DNA of 64,000 bases, from assembly GCA_020850945.1 (NCBI GenBank), contig JADZDR010000074.1, forward strand, positions 36,865 through 100,864. The letters are read 5' to 3'. The DNA is from Acidimicrobiia bacterium (GTDB lineage Bacteria > Actinomycetota > Acidimicrobiia > UBA2766). Below the pieces are notes generated by a model. That model did not search any database. It was not told the origin of the DNA and saw nothing but the letters and a program-made list of their open reading frames with translations. The translations under genes were made by a program, and so were the position numbers. This document shows, piece by piece, positions 1 through 8,978 of the stretch (the stretch's first letter is position 1; each line of letters begins with the position of its first letter).

Positions 1-1
1 C

Positions 2-1300
2 GCCCTCACGATCCACTCCGACCTCGAGAAGACGAAGGCGTCGATGGCGCGCTTCTCAGAGCGTGACGCCGAGACCTTCGGCCGTCTCCACACCGAGGCG
101 CACGGCTACATCGACCTCCTCCTCGGCACGCTCATGTACCAGCCGCCCCTCTCCGTGAAGGAGCTCACGCGTGCCCTCGCCGCATTCGGCGTCGAGGACC
201 GCTCCGAGTTCCTCTCCGTCAAGTTGCGCCGTGAGTCGATCAACCAGTTCCTCGATCAGCACTTCGAGAACGACAAGATCAAGGCGCACCTCGCCTTCCA
301 CGGCGCTGTCTGCTCCTACACGAACGACGTGCCAGGTCTCGCGATCGGCTATCCGCTCCTCATCGGCAAGATCGACAACTGGCATCTCTGCGTCGGCGGG
401 TCGCATCGTCTCGCCCACGCCCTCTGGCGTGATCTCGCCCAGCACGGTGGCACGCTCGTCGCCAACGCCGGCGTGGGACGCATCCTCGTCGAGGGTGGCC
501 GCGCCGTCGGTGTGCGGCTCGAGGACGGAACGGAGATCGAAGCCCGCAAGGCCGTGGCCTCGACGGTCAGCGTCGAGCAGACGTTCCTCGAGTTCCTCGA
601 CGCCGAGTCCGTCGGCGAGGAGCTCACGCAACGCGTGAAGTCCGACGTGAAGCACAAGGACTGGACCCTCTTCTCGGTGCACCTCGCGATGAACCGGCTG
701 CCCGAGTACGAGGCGGCGGCGTTCGACCCGGACGTGAACCGGGCGTGGGTGGTCAACCTCGGCTACGACTCGACACGGGCCCTCGACGCCGACTGGGCGA
801 CGATCCGCAGCGGTCAACTGCCCGAGCCCAAGCCGAACGCCGCGGTCAACAGCCTCTACGACCCCATCGACGCGCCGGAGGGCTGCTACACGGGCCTGTT
901 GCGCCAGTTCGCCCCGTTCTCGTTCGCCGACGGAGGTGCGGGCGCCTGGGAGCGAGCGGGCCGCTGGTATGGTCAGCGCTGCGTCGACGCGTGGACGCGC
1001 TACGCCCCGAACCTCGACGGGGGGATAATCGAGTGGGCGGTGGACACGCCGCTCGACATCACACGCAAGCTCGTGAACATGCCCCACGGTGACTGGATGA
1101 TGGGTGAGATCTCACTCGACAACATGCTCGACCAGCGTCCCCTGCCGGAGCTCGGCGAGTACCGGACGCCGGTCACAGGGCTCTACATGGCGGGTTCGAC
1201 CCAGCATCCGCACGGGTTCATCACATTCGGCCCCGGCTACAACGCCCTCCAGGTGATGGCCGACGACCTCGGGATAGAAAAATGGTGGCAACAGATCTGA
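2..1300 (+). CDS. FAD-dependent phytoene-dehydrogenase-like oxidoreductase, 5' partial
   Basis: The reading frame is open to the left edge, so the start and the N-terminal dinucleotide-binding motif are missing. The visible 430 residues match the substrate and C-terminal FAD regions of the phytoene desaturase/amine oxidase flavoprotein superfamily. The C-terminal pattern TPVTGLYMAGSTQHPHG, then FGPGYNAL and a terminal DKWW/EKWW-like tail, closely resembles the flavoprotein at 33705-35423, so the two are paralogues. An ATG at 44 exists but the upstream frame reads as protein, so it is internal. The last 19 bases overlap the next gene, which indicates co-transcription. A carotenoid substrate is not implied: no other carotenoid gene lies nearby, and the neighbours are catabolic. 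Confidence 0.8.
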   Translation, partial: ALTIHSDLEKTKASMARFSERDAETFGRLHTEAHGYIDLLLGTLMYQPPLSVKELTRALAAFGVEDRSEFLSVKLRRESINQFLDQHFENDKIKAHLAFHGAVCSYTNDVPGLAIGYPLLIGKIDNWHLCVGGSHRLAHALWRDLAQHGGTLVANAGVGRILVEGGRAVGVRLEDGTEIEARKAVASTVSVEQTFLEFLDAESVGEELTQRVKSDVKHKDWTLFSVHLAMNRLPEYEAAAFDPDVNRAWVVNLGYDSTRALDADWATIRSGQLPEPKPNAAVNSLYDPIDAPEGCYTGLLRQFAPFSFADGGAGAWERAGRWYGQRCVDAWTRYAPNLDGGIIEWAVDTPLDITRKLVNMPHGDWMMGEISLDNMLDQRPLPELGEYRTPVTGLYMAGSTQHPHGFITFGPGYNALQVMADDLGIEKWWQQI

Positions 1301-1800
1301 CAACAGGGGCCGGGCCCGCCGTCCGGCTCGAAGCGGGCGACGACGCGTCGGGCTTCGCCTGCATGATCGGCGACCTCCTGGCCGACAACCTGCGTGACTA
1401 CGCGGGGCGACGCCGCGTGGCGTCGCGGGCCCGCGGCGACGTCGTCCTGACCGCGACCGACAAGACCGCCGAGATCACCCTCTCGTTCGGCCCCGACGAG
1501 ATCGTCGTGCGCGAGGGCAGAGTCGCGGACAGCGCGGTGCTCGCCGGTCCGTGGGTCGAGATGGCCAAGCTCTGCAGCGGCCGCCTCAACCCGCTCAAGG
1601 CCCTCGCTTCGGGCACGATCGACGTCGACATGGGCCGCCACCCCGCCCTCGTGGCCGCGACGGGGTTCGTGCTCTCGGTGCCGCCCTCCTATTACGGGGA
1701 CACCTCACGCAGACGCAACGTGACGATCGGGATCGCCGTCGCAGTCGGCGTGGGTGCGGCTGTCACCGGTGTCGTCGTCTGGCGCCGCCGGCGCGGCTGA
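1282..1800 (+). CDS. SCP2-like domain protein with C-terminal membrane anchor
   Basis: This 172-residue protein begins inside the 3' end of the preceding flavoprotein gene. Residues about 20-135 look like a sterol-carrier/SCP2-type lipid-binding fold (alternating strands ending in a helix with an LNPLKALASGTIDVDMG-like stretch). Residues about 147-166 form one hydrophobic helix followed by RRRRG, a typical cytoplasmic-face anchor. Family knowledge suggests binding of lipids or sterols and presenting them to enzymes. Its place between two flavoenzymes fits handling of a hydrophobic substrate at the membrane. The domain call rests on pattern recognition without an alignment; an unrelated small lipid-binding fold remains possible. 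Confidence 0.5.
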   Translation: MVATDLTTGAGPAVRLEAGDDASGFACMIGDLLADNLRDYAGRRRVASRARGDVVLTATDKTAEITLSFGPDEIVVREGRVADSAVLAGPWVEMAKLCSGRLNPLKALASGTIDVDMGRHPALVAATGFVLSVPPSYYGDTSRRRNVTIGIAVAVGVGAAVTGVVVWRRRRG

Positions 1801-1908
1801 GCAGCCTGGGGCGTCAAGGGAAGGTCGCCGCCTTGGGGGGTCGGTCGGTAGCCTGGGCCAGAACCGAGCGTCGGACATCCATACCGGCGCCACCCGGGGG
1901 AGAGACAC

Positions 1909-3444
1909 ATGGGGGTCTCTGGCTACGACGTGATCATCGTCGGCTACGGTCCGGTCGGAGCCGTGGCCGCGAACCTGCTCGGGCAGGCCGGCCTCGCTGT
2001 CGCGGTCGTCGAGCGGACGGCCTCCGTGTACCACCTGCCCCGCGCATCCCACTTCGACGACGACGTGATGCGCGTCTTCCAGGCCGCCGGGCTCGCCGCC
2101 GAGATCGAGGCGATCACGGCGACGATCGAGGGGACGGACGTCATCGGTCCGGACGGGAACGTGATCCTGAGCGTGACGGACCGCGACCTGCCGGGCGTGC
2201 AGGGCTGGACGCGGGGCTACGCGTTCTGGCAGCCCGATCTCGAGGCGGAGCTACGCAGGGGTGTGCGCCGCTTCGAGAACGTCGACGAGCTCCTCGAGCA
2301 CGAGGTCGAGGCGGTGATCCAGCACGACGGCGCCCCCGTGTCGGTCCAGGTTCGCGACCTGGGCAGTGGTGCCGTCAGCCACCTCACGGCGAGCTGGGTT
2401 CTGGGATGTGACGGTGCCCGCAGCCTGTGCCGGGCCCAGGCGGGGATCGACCTCGACGATCTCGGCTTCCACGAGCTCTGGCTCGTCGTGGATGCGCTGC
2501 GCGTCCGACCGGTCGAGCTCCCACGCGTCGTGCAGCAGATCTGCAGCCCGGAGCGCCCCCGCATGTTCTTCCCCTCGGCGGGCAACCACTGCCGCTGGGA
2601 GTTCAAGATCCGCGACGGCGAGTCGCCGACGGACGTGGCGAAACCGGACCACATCGCGCGTCTCCTCGCGTCGTGGGTGGATCCCGACGACATCGAGGTG
2701 ACGCGGACCGTCGTGTACGCGTTCAAGTCCCTCATCGCCCGCCAGTGGCGCGACGGCAATCTCCTGCTTCTCGGCGATGCTGCGCACCAGATGCCGCGCT
2801 TCCTCGGCCAGGGCATGTGTGCCGGCATCCGTGACGTCGCCAACGTGGCGTGGAAGCTCGCGCTCGTCGCGGCCGGGACCGCTCCCCCCTCCCTTCTCGA
2901 CACGTATCAGATCGAACGCGAACCCCACGTCCGTACCGTGACGAAGCTCTCCGTCGACTTCGGACGCTTCCTCGAGGCGGCGACGTCGGCACAGCAACGC
3001 ACACCACGCGTCACCGACCTCGCCTTCCCCGGGCTCGTCGCCGGGGTCGTGCACCACGGCCCTGCTGCCGGGTCCGTGTTCCCCCAGCCGCGTGTGCACA
3101 CGGCACACGGAGCCACGGTGCCCCTCGACGAGGTCCTCGGCAAGTCGTTCTCGCTCGTCTCGCACCGCGACCCGCGGGAGGCGCTGAGTCCCGCATCGGT
3201 GGCGTTCTGGGAGTCGCTCGACGCGAGCTTCGTGCAGGTGCTGCCCGCTGGTGAGCCGATCGGTGGCAACGACTGCGTGGCCCTCGAGGGTGCCGCGCCC
3301 GATCTCACCGGGCTGCTCGCAGACGACGAGGTCGTCGTCGTGCGGCCCGACCGGTACGTGTACGGGACGACGCGGGACTGGGTGACAGGGGACGGTCTCA
3401 CGGCGGCAATGCGGGGCGATCTCGGTCAGGTGGGTGTCGCGTGA
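1909..3444 (+). CDS. FAD-dependent aromatic-type monooxygenase (MhpA/PheA class)
   Basis: This 511-residue class A flavoprotein monooxygenase has the three family signatures in order: the N-terminal GYGPVG dinucleotide motif after a hydrophobic strand, the GCDGARS motif (DG motif) near residue 168, and LLLGDAAHQMPRFLGQG (GD motif) near residue 292. The family uses NAD(P)H, FAD and O2 to hydroxylate phenolic or hydroxyaryl substrates, for example 3-(3-hydroxyphenyl)propionate. A ribosome site GGGGGAGA precedes the ATG by 5 bases. The stop overlaps the next gene's GTG by 4 bases (GTGA), so the product and the hydrolase downstream are probably translationally coupled. The substrate is unknown. 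Confidence 0.8.
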   Translation: MGVSGYDVIIVGYGPVGAVAANLLGQAGLAVAVVERTASVYHLPRASHFDDDVMRVFQAAGLAAEIEAITATIEGTDVIGPDGNVILSVTDRDLPGVQGWTRGYAFWQPDLEAELRRGVRRFENVDELLEHEVEAVIQHDGAPVSVQVRDLGSGAVSHLTASWVLGCDGARSLCRAQAGIDLDDLGFHELWLVVDALRVRPVELPRVVQQICSPERPRMFFPSAGNHCRWEFKIRDGESPTDVAKPDHIARLLASWVDPDDIEVTRTVVYAFKSLIARQWRDGNLLLLGDAAHQMPRFLGQGMCAGIRDVANVAWKLALVAAGTAPPSLLDTYQIEREPHVRTVTKLSVDFGRFLEAATSAQQRTPRVTDLAFPGLVAGVVHHGPAAGSVFPQPRVHTAHGATVPLDEVLGKSFSLVSHRDPREALSPASVAFWESLDASFVQVLPAGEPIGGNDCVALEGAAPDLTGLLADDEVVVVRPDRYVYGTTRDWVTGDGLTAAMRGDLGQVGVA

Positions 3445-4751
3445 CCGCCGTCGAGGAGGGACGAGTCGAGATGCCACCTGCCCCGCTGCACTCACAGCTC
3501 CCCGACCTGTCCGGCTTGTTCCGGGGCGCACAGCGGCTGCTCGCGAAGCTCCCCCCCGCCCGCATGGCGCTCGCCGTCCCCCGCACGCTGGAGTGGGCGG
3601 CGCAGTCCTGGTTGCGCCGCGGGCCGGCGTCTGTCGAGGAGGGGCCCCCGAGACCCAAGGTGTCCCTGGGTCTCGCCGCCCAGGTCGCCGTGGACGAGTC
3701 GATGCTCATGCTCGCCATGGCCCCGAGCCGCTTCCCGCATCGGGACGACTACTTGCGCGGGGGGCTCGACATCACCGACGCGTACGACTTCTACCGGGAG
3801 CGGGGCTGGCTCGACGCCCCCCTCGGCTACCACCGTGATCCGCCTCCCCTCGGGGACGACTACTGGATCCGTCCCACCCGCACTCTCACCGGCGTGGAGT
3901 ACGAGCACCTCAGCTTCGAGAGCGGATACGAGCCGTATCCCGGTGAGCCGGGAGGCGAGCGGTGGCGCCGTCTCGTGCCCAATCGCACGGCCCACGTCTG
4001 GGTGATGCGCCACGCAGACGACGAGCCGCGTCCCTGGCTCGTCTGCCTGCACGGCTTCATGATGGGGATCCCCCCCATAGATCTCCTCACGTTCCGGGCC
4101 CGCCGTCTCTTCACGGAACTGGGTGTGAACATCGCCGTGCCCGTCCTCCCTCTGCACGGGCCCCGCAAGATCGGCGTGATGGGTGGCGACGGCTTCATGA
4201 CGTACGACCTCATCAACGCGGTCTACGGTCTCACGCAGTCGATCTGGGACATCCGCCGCGTGATCGGTTGGATCCGGGCCCAGGATCCCACGGCGATCGG
4301 TGTGCACGGCATCTCGCTCGGTGGGTGTGTGACGGGACTGATCGCGGGACTCGAACCGGGACTCGACTGTGTCGTCGCCGGCGTCCCGGTCTGTGACATC
4401 CCGGACATCTTCGGCCACCACAGTCCTCGTGTGATCCGGGAGCGCTCACACGAGCACGGCATCCTCGGCCCGGCGTCCTCGCAGGTCTGCAGTGTCGTGT
4501 CCCCGCTCACCTTCGAGGCATTGCTGCCCCGTTCACGACGATTCATCTACGCCGGGCTCGGCGACCGCATGACGACTCCCGCCCAGGCGCACAAGCTCTG
4601 GTTGCACTGGGACCAGCCGGCCATCCATTGGTATCCCGGCAACCACGCCGGCTTCCTCTGGGGGAGGGGCGTGGAGGGGTTCGTACGTCAGTCCCTCGTC
4701 ACCTCGGGAATCTGCCTCGATCCGGATCGGACACCCGACACCCACGCATAG
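3441..4751 (+). CDS. Alpha/beta hydrolase
   Basis: This 436-residue protein has a long N-terminal region (about 180 residues) and then an alpha/beta-hydrolase core. The oxyanion-hole HGF lies at residues 204-206 and the nucleophile elbow G-I-S-L-G at 290-294 (Ser292). A late PGNHAGF segment near residue 410 offers the catalytic His. The GTG start overlaps the monooxygenase stop. Following a ring hydroxylase, it could be a C-C hydrolase or an esterase, but the long N-terminal extension is unlike meta-cleavage hydrolases, which are about 280 residues. The precise reaction is not evident. An internal ATG at 3471 is an alternative start. Confidence 0.75.
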   Translation: MTAVEEGRVEMPPAPLHSQLPDLSGLFRGAQRLLAKLPPARMALAVPRTLEWAAQSWLRRGPASVEEGPPRPKVSLGLAAQVAVDESMLMLAMAPSRFPHRDDYLRGGLDITDAYDFYRERGWLDAPLGYHRDPPPLGDDYWIRPTRTLTGVEYEHLSFESGYEPYPGEPGGERWRRLVPNRTAHVWVMRHADDEPRPWLVCLHGFMMGIPPIDLLTFRARRLFTELGVNIAVPVLPLHGPRKIGVMGGDGFMTYDLINAVYGLTQSIWDIRRVIGWIRAQDPTAIGVHGISLGGCVTGLIAGLEPGLDCVVAGVPVCDIPDIFGHHSPRVIRERSHEHGILGPASSQVCSVVSPLTFEALLPRSRRFIYAGLGDRMTTPAQAHKLWLHWDQPAIHWYPGNHAGFLWGRGVEGFVRQSLVTSGICLDPDRTPDTHA

Positions 4752-4789
4752 GCTCCGCGCGTCCCGCCCGCTCCACCGAGCCACCACCC

Positions 4790-4875
4790 TTCTTGCGCGC
4801 GAACCGCGTTCCTGCGCGCGTATCGCGTGGTGCTGAGCGCGAGTCGCGCGCAAGAGCGCGAGTCGCGCGCAAGAA
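4790..4875. terminator. Convergent-gene stem-loop with 19-bp tandem repeat
   Basis: Between two convergent genes, TTCTTGCGCGCGA (4790-4802) is perfectly inverted at 4863-4875. The right side also contains a 19-bp unit repeated exactly in tandem (4835-4853 and 4854-4872). The position suits a bidirectional terminator, although no clear T-run follows. The rest of 4752-4916 shows nothing else. Confidence 0.45.
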
Positions 4876-4916
4876 CGGGGGGAAGGGGGGGAGGGGATTC
4901 CCGCCGCCGAGCTGGG

Positions 4917-5240
4917 TCAGAGCCACGGCGCGCGGGGTGCGATGAGACGTACTCCGTTGTGGATGAAGAAACTGCGCACGAAGTTGGCGCGCTCGGTGAC
5001 GGTGCGACTGTCTCCGTTCCCGGTCTGGTCGCCGAACTCGCCGATCAGCACCTCCACCTTCTTGCGCTCCTTCACGACGATCTGCCCGCGCTCCCGGTCG
5101 AGGCAGCGTTCGACGAGGTCGTCCGGCTCCGCCTCGGCGAAGGCGCAGAACTCCTCGACGACGGCGCGACGGCGGCCGATCTCGGCCTCGCCGACTCCGC
5201 TTTCCGAGAGGGCGTGGGTCCAGGCCTCCAATGCAGGCAT
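4917..5240 (-). CDS. Small protein of unknown function, possibly integrase core-binding-like
   Basis: This 107-residue protein starts at an ATG two bases after the stop of the acyl-CoA ligase gene, with GAGAGG just upstream, so it belongs to the thiolase-ligase operon. It is helix-rich and polar. The C-terminal stretch ERANFVRSFFIHNGVRL is reminiscent of the SAM-like core-binding domain of tyrosine recombinases, but no catalytic domain is present. That resemblance is weak. It could equally be an operon-specific accessory protein. Confidence 0.5.
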   Translation of the reverse strand: MPALEAWTHALSESGVGEAEIGRRRAVVEEFCAFAEAEPDDLVERCLDRERGQIVVKERKKVEVLIGEFGDQTGNGDSRTVTERANFVRSFFIHNGVRLIAPRAPWL

Positions 5241-5242
5241 CG

Positions 5243-6799
5243 TCACCTCTCGAGCTCGTAGCCGGCGGCGTCCCTGTCCCACGTGTCAGGTGTCACGCCC
5301 TCCTCGCGCAGACCGGCCTTCTGCACGCGGTGCGTCTCGGTCTTGGCGAGCTCGTCCACGACGCGGAGGTAGCGGGGCACCATGAAGTAGGCCATGCGCT
5401 CCTCGCACCACTGCATGATCGCGACGGGATCGAACTTTGCGTCCGGCTGCAGGACGAGTGATGCCATGACGTCGTCCTCGCCCACGTCGGCCGGGACGGC
5501 GTAGACGGCGGACTCCAGCACGGAGTCGTGTCCGTTGATGACCTTCTCGACCTCGAAGGACGAGATGTTCTCGCCGCGGCGCCGCATCGAGTCCTTCTTG
5601 CGGTCGACGAACCAGAGCCAGCCGTCCTCGTCCCGGTAGGCGAGGTCCCCCGAACGCAGCCAGCCGCCGCGGGTCTTCTCCTCGGTTGCCTCCGGGTTCT
5701 TGTAGTAGGTCACGAACGACATGTCGCCGATGGGGCGGGACACGATCTCGCCGATCTCGTCCGCGTCACATTCGGTGTCGTCGTCCCGCACGACCTTCAT
5801 CTCGTTGATCGGGAGGGGCTTGCCGATCGAGCCGGGCGGGGCGTCGGTACCGGCCATCGTGAGCCCGCCTTCGACTGTGCCGTAGAACTCGAGGATCTCG
5901 ACTCCGAAGCGCTGCTCGAAGGGCTCCCAGATGTCCTTGGGGCAGGCGGCGCTGACGACGATCCGCACGCTGTTGGTGGCGTCGTCGGGGCGTTCGGGCT
6001 GCTTGAAGAGGATCGGGATCATCGCCCCGAGCGCGTTGAACTGCGTGGCCCCGTATTGGCGGATCTCGTCCCAGAAACGGGACGCCGAGAAGCGCCGCCC
6101 GAGGCCGATCTTCGTGCCCATGCCGAACGCGCCCCAGATCGAGATGATGGCGGCGTTGGCGTGGAAGAGGGGGAGGCACGTGTAGTAGACGTCCTCGGCC
6201 GTGAGGCCGGCAAAGGCGCACAGGAGCGATCCGCCGAGGACCTGGCGCTGGGGGATGGTGACGCCCTTGGGCAGCCCGGTCGTGCCCGAGGTGTACATGA
6301 GCATCATGAGGTCGGAGTCCTTGACGTCTCCGTGATCCGCGTCGACGGGATCGGCGGCCGACACCTGTGTCCAGGGGACGGTGCCCTCGACTTGGGCACC
6401 GACCACGACGACGCGCCGGACCTTGGGAAGGCGGTCGCGTACGGCCTCGAAGCGGTCGAGGAGATCCGCGTGCACGATCGCCGTGTCGGCATCGGAGTGA
6501 TCGACGATGTGGACGAGCCCGTCGCCCTTGAGTGCCACGTTCACGGGGACGACGGGGGCGCCGACGCGGGCCGCGCCGAACCAGGCGAAGAGGAACTCCG
6601 GCTGGTTCGGCATGAGGAGGGCGACGTGTGAGCCGCGTTCCACGCCCACCTCGCGCAGGCCGTTCGCGACCTGTGCCGAGCGGTCGTCCATGTCCGCGTA
6701 CGTGAAGACCTCGTCCTCGAACATGAGGAACGGCTTGTCTCCGCGGGCGGATGTGGCCGTCTGCAACATGCCGCCGACGGTTCCGGGTGACGCCTCCAT
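5243..6799 (-). CDS. ATP-dependent acyl-CoA ligase (AMP-forming, ANL family)
   Basis: The 518-residue protein is a full-length ANL-superfamily CoA ligase that activates a carboxylate to its CoA thioester with ATP. Visible motifs are the P-loop YTSGTTGLPKG at residues 169-179, the A5-type FYGTVEGG near 305, SGDL with RDEDGW and the DRKKD hinge near 400-420, and a C-terminal THRVQKAG region holding the catalytic Lys. Start ATG has GGAGG upstream. It lies 51 bases downstream of the thiolase gene and is followed two bases later by a small protein. Family and context suggest activation of an organic-acid intermediate for beta-oxidation-like cleavage. The sequence recalls the CaiC/FadD branch; the acyl chain cannot be told. 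Confidence 0.85.
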   Translation of the reverse strand: MEASPGTVGGMLQTATSARGDKPFLMFEDEVFTYADMDDRSAQVANGLREVGVERGSHVALLMPNQPEFLFAWFGAARVGAPVVPVNVALKGDGLVHIVDHSDADTAIVHADLLDRFEAVRDRLPKVRRVVVVGAQVEGTVPWTQVSAADPVDADHGDVKDSDLMMLMYTSGTTGLPKGVTIPQRQVLGGSLLCAFAGLTAEDVYYTCLPLFHANAAIISIWGAFGMGTKIGLGRRFSASRFWDEIRQYGATQFNALGAMIPILFKQPERPDDATNSVRIVVSAACPKDIWEPFEQRFGVEILEFYGTVEGGLTMAGTDAPPGSIGKPLPINEMKVVRDDDTECDADEIGEIVSRPIGDMSFVTYYKNPEATEEKTRGGWLRSGDLAYRDEDGWLWFVDRKKDSMRRRGENISSFEVEKVINGHDSVLESAVYAVPADVGEDDVMASLVLQPDAKFDPVAIMQWCEERMAYFMVPRYLRVVDELAKTETHRVQKAGLREEGVTPDTWDRDAAGYELER

Positions 6800-6850
6800 C
6801 GAGTCCTCCGAGTTCGCTTGTGTCGGTCCGTGCGGGGACGCGGTCTCGTC

Positions 6851-8077
6851 TCAGGCCACGAGGATGTGCACGGCCTGGGCAGCGGCGTCGTTGCCGAGGA
6901 ACCCGCCCCCGTTCTGCGTGAGGCCGATGCGGGCGCCTTCGACCTGACGTGCCCCGCACTCACCGCGGAGCTGCCATCCGACCTCGCACACCTGGGCGAT
7001 GCCGGATGCGCCGATCGGATGGCCTTTCGCGCAGAGTCCACCCGACGTGTTGACGGGGATGCGCCCGCCGAGTGCGGTCGCGCCTTCGTCGACGAGCTTG
7101 CCGCCGTCGCCCCGCGGGCAGAACTCGAGATCCTCGTAGGCGAGGATCTCCGCCGCGGCCGTGGCGTCGTGCACCTCGGCCACGTCGATGTCGTCCGGGC
7201 CGAGCCCCGCCATCTCGTAGGCAGCGCGGGCTGCCCGCACCTCGGCCATCTCCTCCATGGCGGAGGGGAGGCGTCCCGATTTCAGGACCGACGCCGCGAT
7301 ACCGGGGCCGTTGATCCCCTTGGACTTCGCGTAGTCCGCCGAGACGAGCACGATCGCCGCCGCCCCGTCACCGATCGGCGCGCACATCGGTACCGTGAGG
7401 GGCCAGGCGACCTCGCGGGCGCCGAGGACCTCCTCGAGCGTCATCTCGTTGCGGTACTGCGCTTTCGGGTTGAGGGCCCCGAAGTGGTGGCTCTTCACGC
7501 AGACCTGGGCGATCTGCTCCTGTGTCGTGCCGTATTGCTTCATGTGCCCGCGGATCGCCGCCGCGTAGATGTCCATGAACATCGACTTCGGCTTGGCCTC
7601 ACCCGCCGGTGCGCCGTCCTCCTTCTTGGGGGCGGTCGCCTGCATGGCGGCGATGATGTCACGTACGAACTCGACGTCGACGGCCGCGCTGAACGCCTCG
7701 AGCGAGACCTTCTTGTCCTCGTGCGTGAGCTTCTCGACACCGACGGCGAGCGCGACGTCGACGGCGCCGCTCTGCACCTGCATCCAGGCGAGGTTGAGGG
7801 CCGTCGAGCTCGACGCGCACGCGTTCTCGACGTTGTAGATCGGGATGCCGCCGATCTCGGACTCGCGGAGCACGACCTGGCCGCAGATCATCTCCTGGCC
7901 CGTTATGAGTCCCCCCACGGCATTGCCGACGACGGCGACCTCGACATCCTCGGGTTGGATCCCCGCATCGGTGAGAGCGCTGTCGACGGCGCCCTTGGAG
8001 AGGCCCTTCAGGCCGAGGTCGGGGAACTTGCCGAACTCGGTCATACCGATGCCGGCGATGCGAACGAGATCAGTCAT
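6851..8077 (-). CDS. Thiolase, SCP-x / lipid-transfer type
   Basis: This 408-residue thiolase-fold enzyme has the nucleophilic Cys87 in NVENACASS and the His353 motif GLCAKGHPIGASG. The second catalytic Cys of biosynthetic thiolases is replaced by the QNGGGFLG loop, as in SCP-x/Ltp-type thiolases. Such proteins cleave 3-ketoacyl-CoA, or act as retro-aldolases on sterol side chains when paired with a DUF35 protein. No DUF35 partner is present here. The start is the ATG at 8077, 29 bases from a palindromic operator. It heads a three-gene minus-strand operon (thiolase, CoA ligase, small protein) and is divergent from a nitroreductase/ferredoxin pair. Confidence 0.85.
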   Translation of the reverse strand: MTDLVRIAGIGMTEFGKFPDLGLKGLSKGAVDSALTDAGIQPEDVEVAVVGNAVGGLITGQEMICGQVVLRESEIGGIPIYNVENACASSSTALNLAWMQVQSGAVDVALAVGVEKLTHEDKKVSLEAFSAAVDVEFVRDIIAAMQATAPKKEDGAPAGEAKPKSMFMDIYAAAIRGHMKQYGTTQEQIAQVCVKSHHFGALNPKAQYRNEMTLEEVLGAREVAWPLTVPMCAPIGDGAAAIVLVSADYAKSKGINGPGIAASVLKSGRLPSAMEEMAEVRAARAAYEMAGLGPDDIDVAEVHDATAAAEILAYEDLEFCPRGDGGKLVDEGATALGGRIPVNTSGGLCAKGHPIGASGIAQVCEVGWQLRGECGARQVEGARIGLTQNGGGFLGNDAAAQAVHILVA

Positions 8078-8105
8078 GACGCCCCTTGCTTCCCGAAACC
8101 TCAGA

Positions 8106-8120
8106 TAATAACGTTTATCA
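8106..8120. promoter_or_regulatory. Operator site 1 of the shared TAATAAC palindrome
   Basis: TAATAACGTTTATCA lies in the 108-base divergent promoter between the thiolase operon and the nitroreductase/ferredoxin pair. It belongs with sites at 20308, 25059 and 31797. Its flanks add a GATAA/TTATC inverted repeat (8104-8119). The AT-rich block stands out in very GC-rich DNA. A dimeric repressor of the TetR or similar class is inferred; no such gene lies in the window. Confidence 0.65.
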
Positions 8121-8185
8121 TATTCTGTGTCGCCTCGGAAAGCCCGCAGGCGGGCAGGCACGAACCCGCTGAAAGGACGGTCCGC

Positions 8186-8956
8186 GTGGACATCTTCGAG
8201 ACCATCGGCTCGAGGCGGTCGATCCGCTTCTACCAGACGTGGCGTCCTGTCGAACGCTGGAAGATCCAGACGATGCTGGAGGCCGCGCGGCTCGCCAGCC
8301 ACGCCGCGAACGTGAACGCGTTGCGGGCGATAGTGGTCGAGCGCGAGAACATCACGGAGGAGATCGAGAACGCGACTCTGCCCGTGAACCTGCAGCTCCG
8401 TCTCGCCCCCGCGCTCATCTTCTGGTTCGGAGACCTCGCTGCCTGGGACGACCAGGCCGAGACCCTCACGCAGCTCCTCGACGTGGGCGCCCTCGCGCCC
8501 GGTTTCGGTTGGTCGGAGACCTTCATCAACGACTTCATGGTGCCCAGGACGAAGGCCGCGGCCGAGTCCGGCGACCAGGGCGCGGCGATGACAGCGCTCG
8601 ACGCCGGTCTCGGGATCGCCCACGCCCAGCTCACGGCGACGGCCCTCGGCCTCGGCACGTGCCTCAACCCGTTCTTCGGGAACGCACAGGCCCTCTTCGA
8701 TCTGCCCGAGTCGTGCCGCGTGTGGTGGGTCATGACGGTCGGCTATCCGGCCGAGTCCGCCGACGGCGGCGGGCAGAGGCCACGTGCGGACTTCGAGAAG
8801 CTCTTCCACCTCGGGCGGTACGGCGAGCCGTTCCCGCGGGACGAGGAGGTCGTGGAGGACCTCCAGGAGAAGAAGATGATCCAGACGCCGGCCCCGGCCG
8901 CGTGGCGCAAGGACGAGCTACGCGCGCTGGCGGCCATGTTCGGCCTGCCCGAGTGA
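8186..8956 (+). CDS. Nitroreductase-family FMN oxidoreductase
   Basis: The 256-residue protein starts at a GTG with GAAAGGA eight bases upstream. The N-terminal IGSRRSIRFYQ and the following helix RLASHAANVNALRA are the typical FMN-phosphate and isoalloxazine-binding segment of nitroreductases. A second family element, LDAGLGIAHAQLTATALGLGTC, falls near residues 138-160. The family reduces nitro groups, enones, quinones or halides with NAD(P)H or ferredoxin, and some members desaturate or remodel flavins. The ferredoxin gene 22 bases downstream suggests ferredoxin as electron partner. It is controlled by the divergent promoter shared with the thiolase operon. Confidence 0.75.
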   Translation: MDIFETIGSRRSIRFYQTWRPVERWKIQTMLEAARLASHAANVNALRAIVVERENITEEIENATLPVNLQLRLAPALIFWFGDLAAWDDQAETLTQLLDVGALAPGFGWSETFINDFMVPRTKAAAESGDQGAAMTALDAGLGIAHAQLTATALGLGTCLNPFFGNAQALFDLPESCRVWWVMTVGYPAESADGGGQRPRADFEKLFHLGRYGEPFPRDEEVVEDLQEKKMIQTPAPAAWRKDELRALAAMFGLPE

Positions 8957-8978
8957 AGGACCGGAGGGACGCACCAGC

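Noticed and set aside
6818..8956. Plus-strand frame running from the CoA-ligase gene into the nitroreductase
   Set aside because: Only the part from GTG 8186 resembles a protein family and has a ribosome site; the upstream part is opposite the thiolase.
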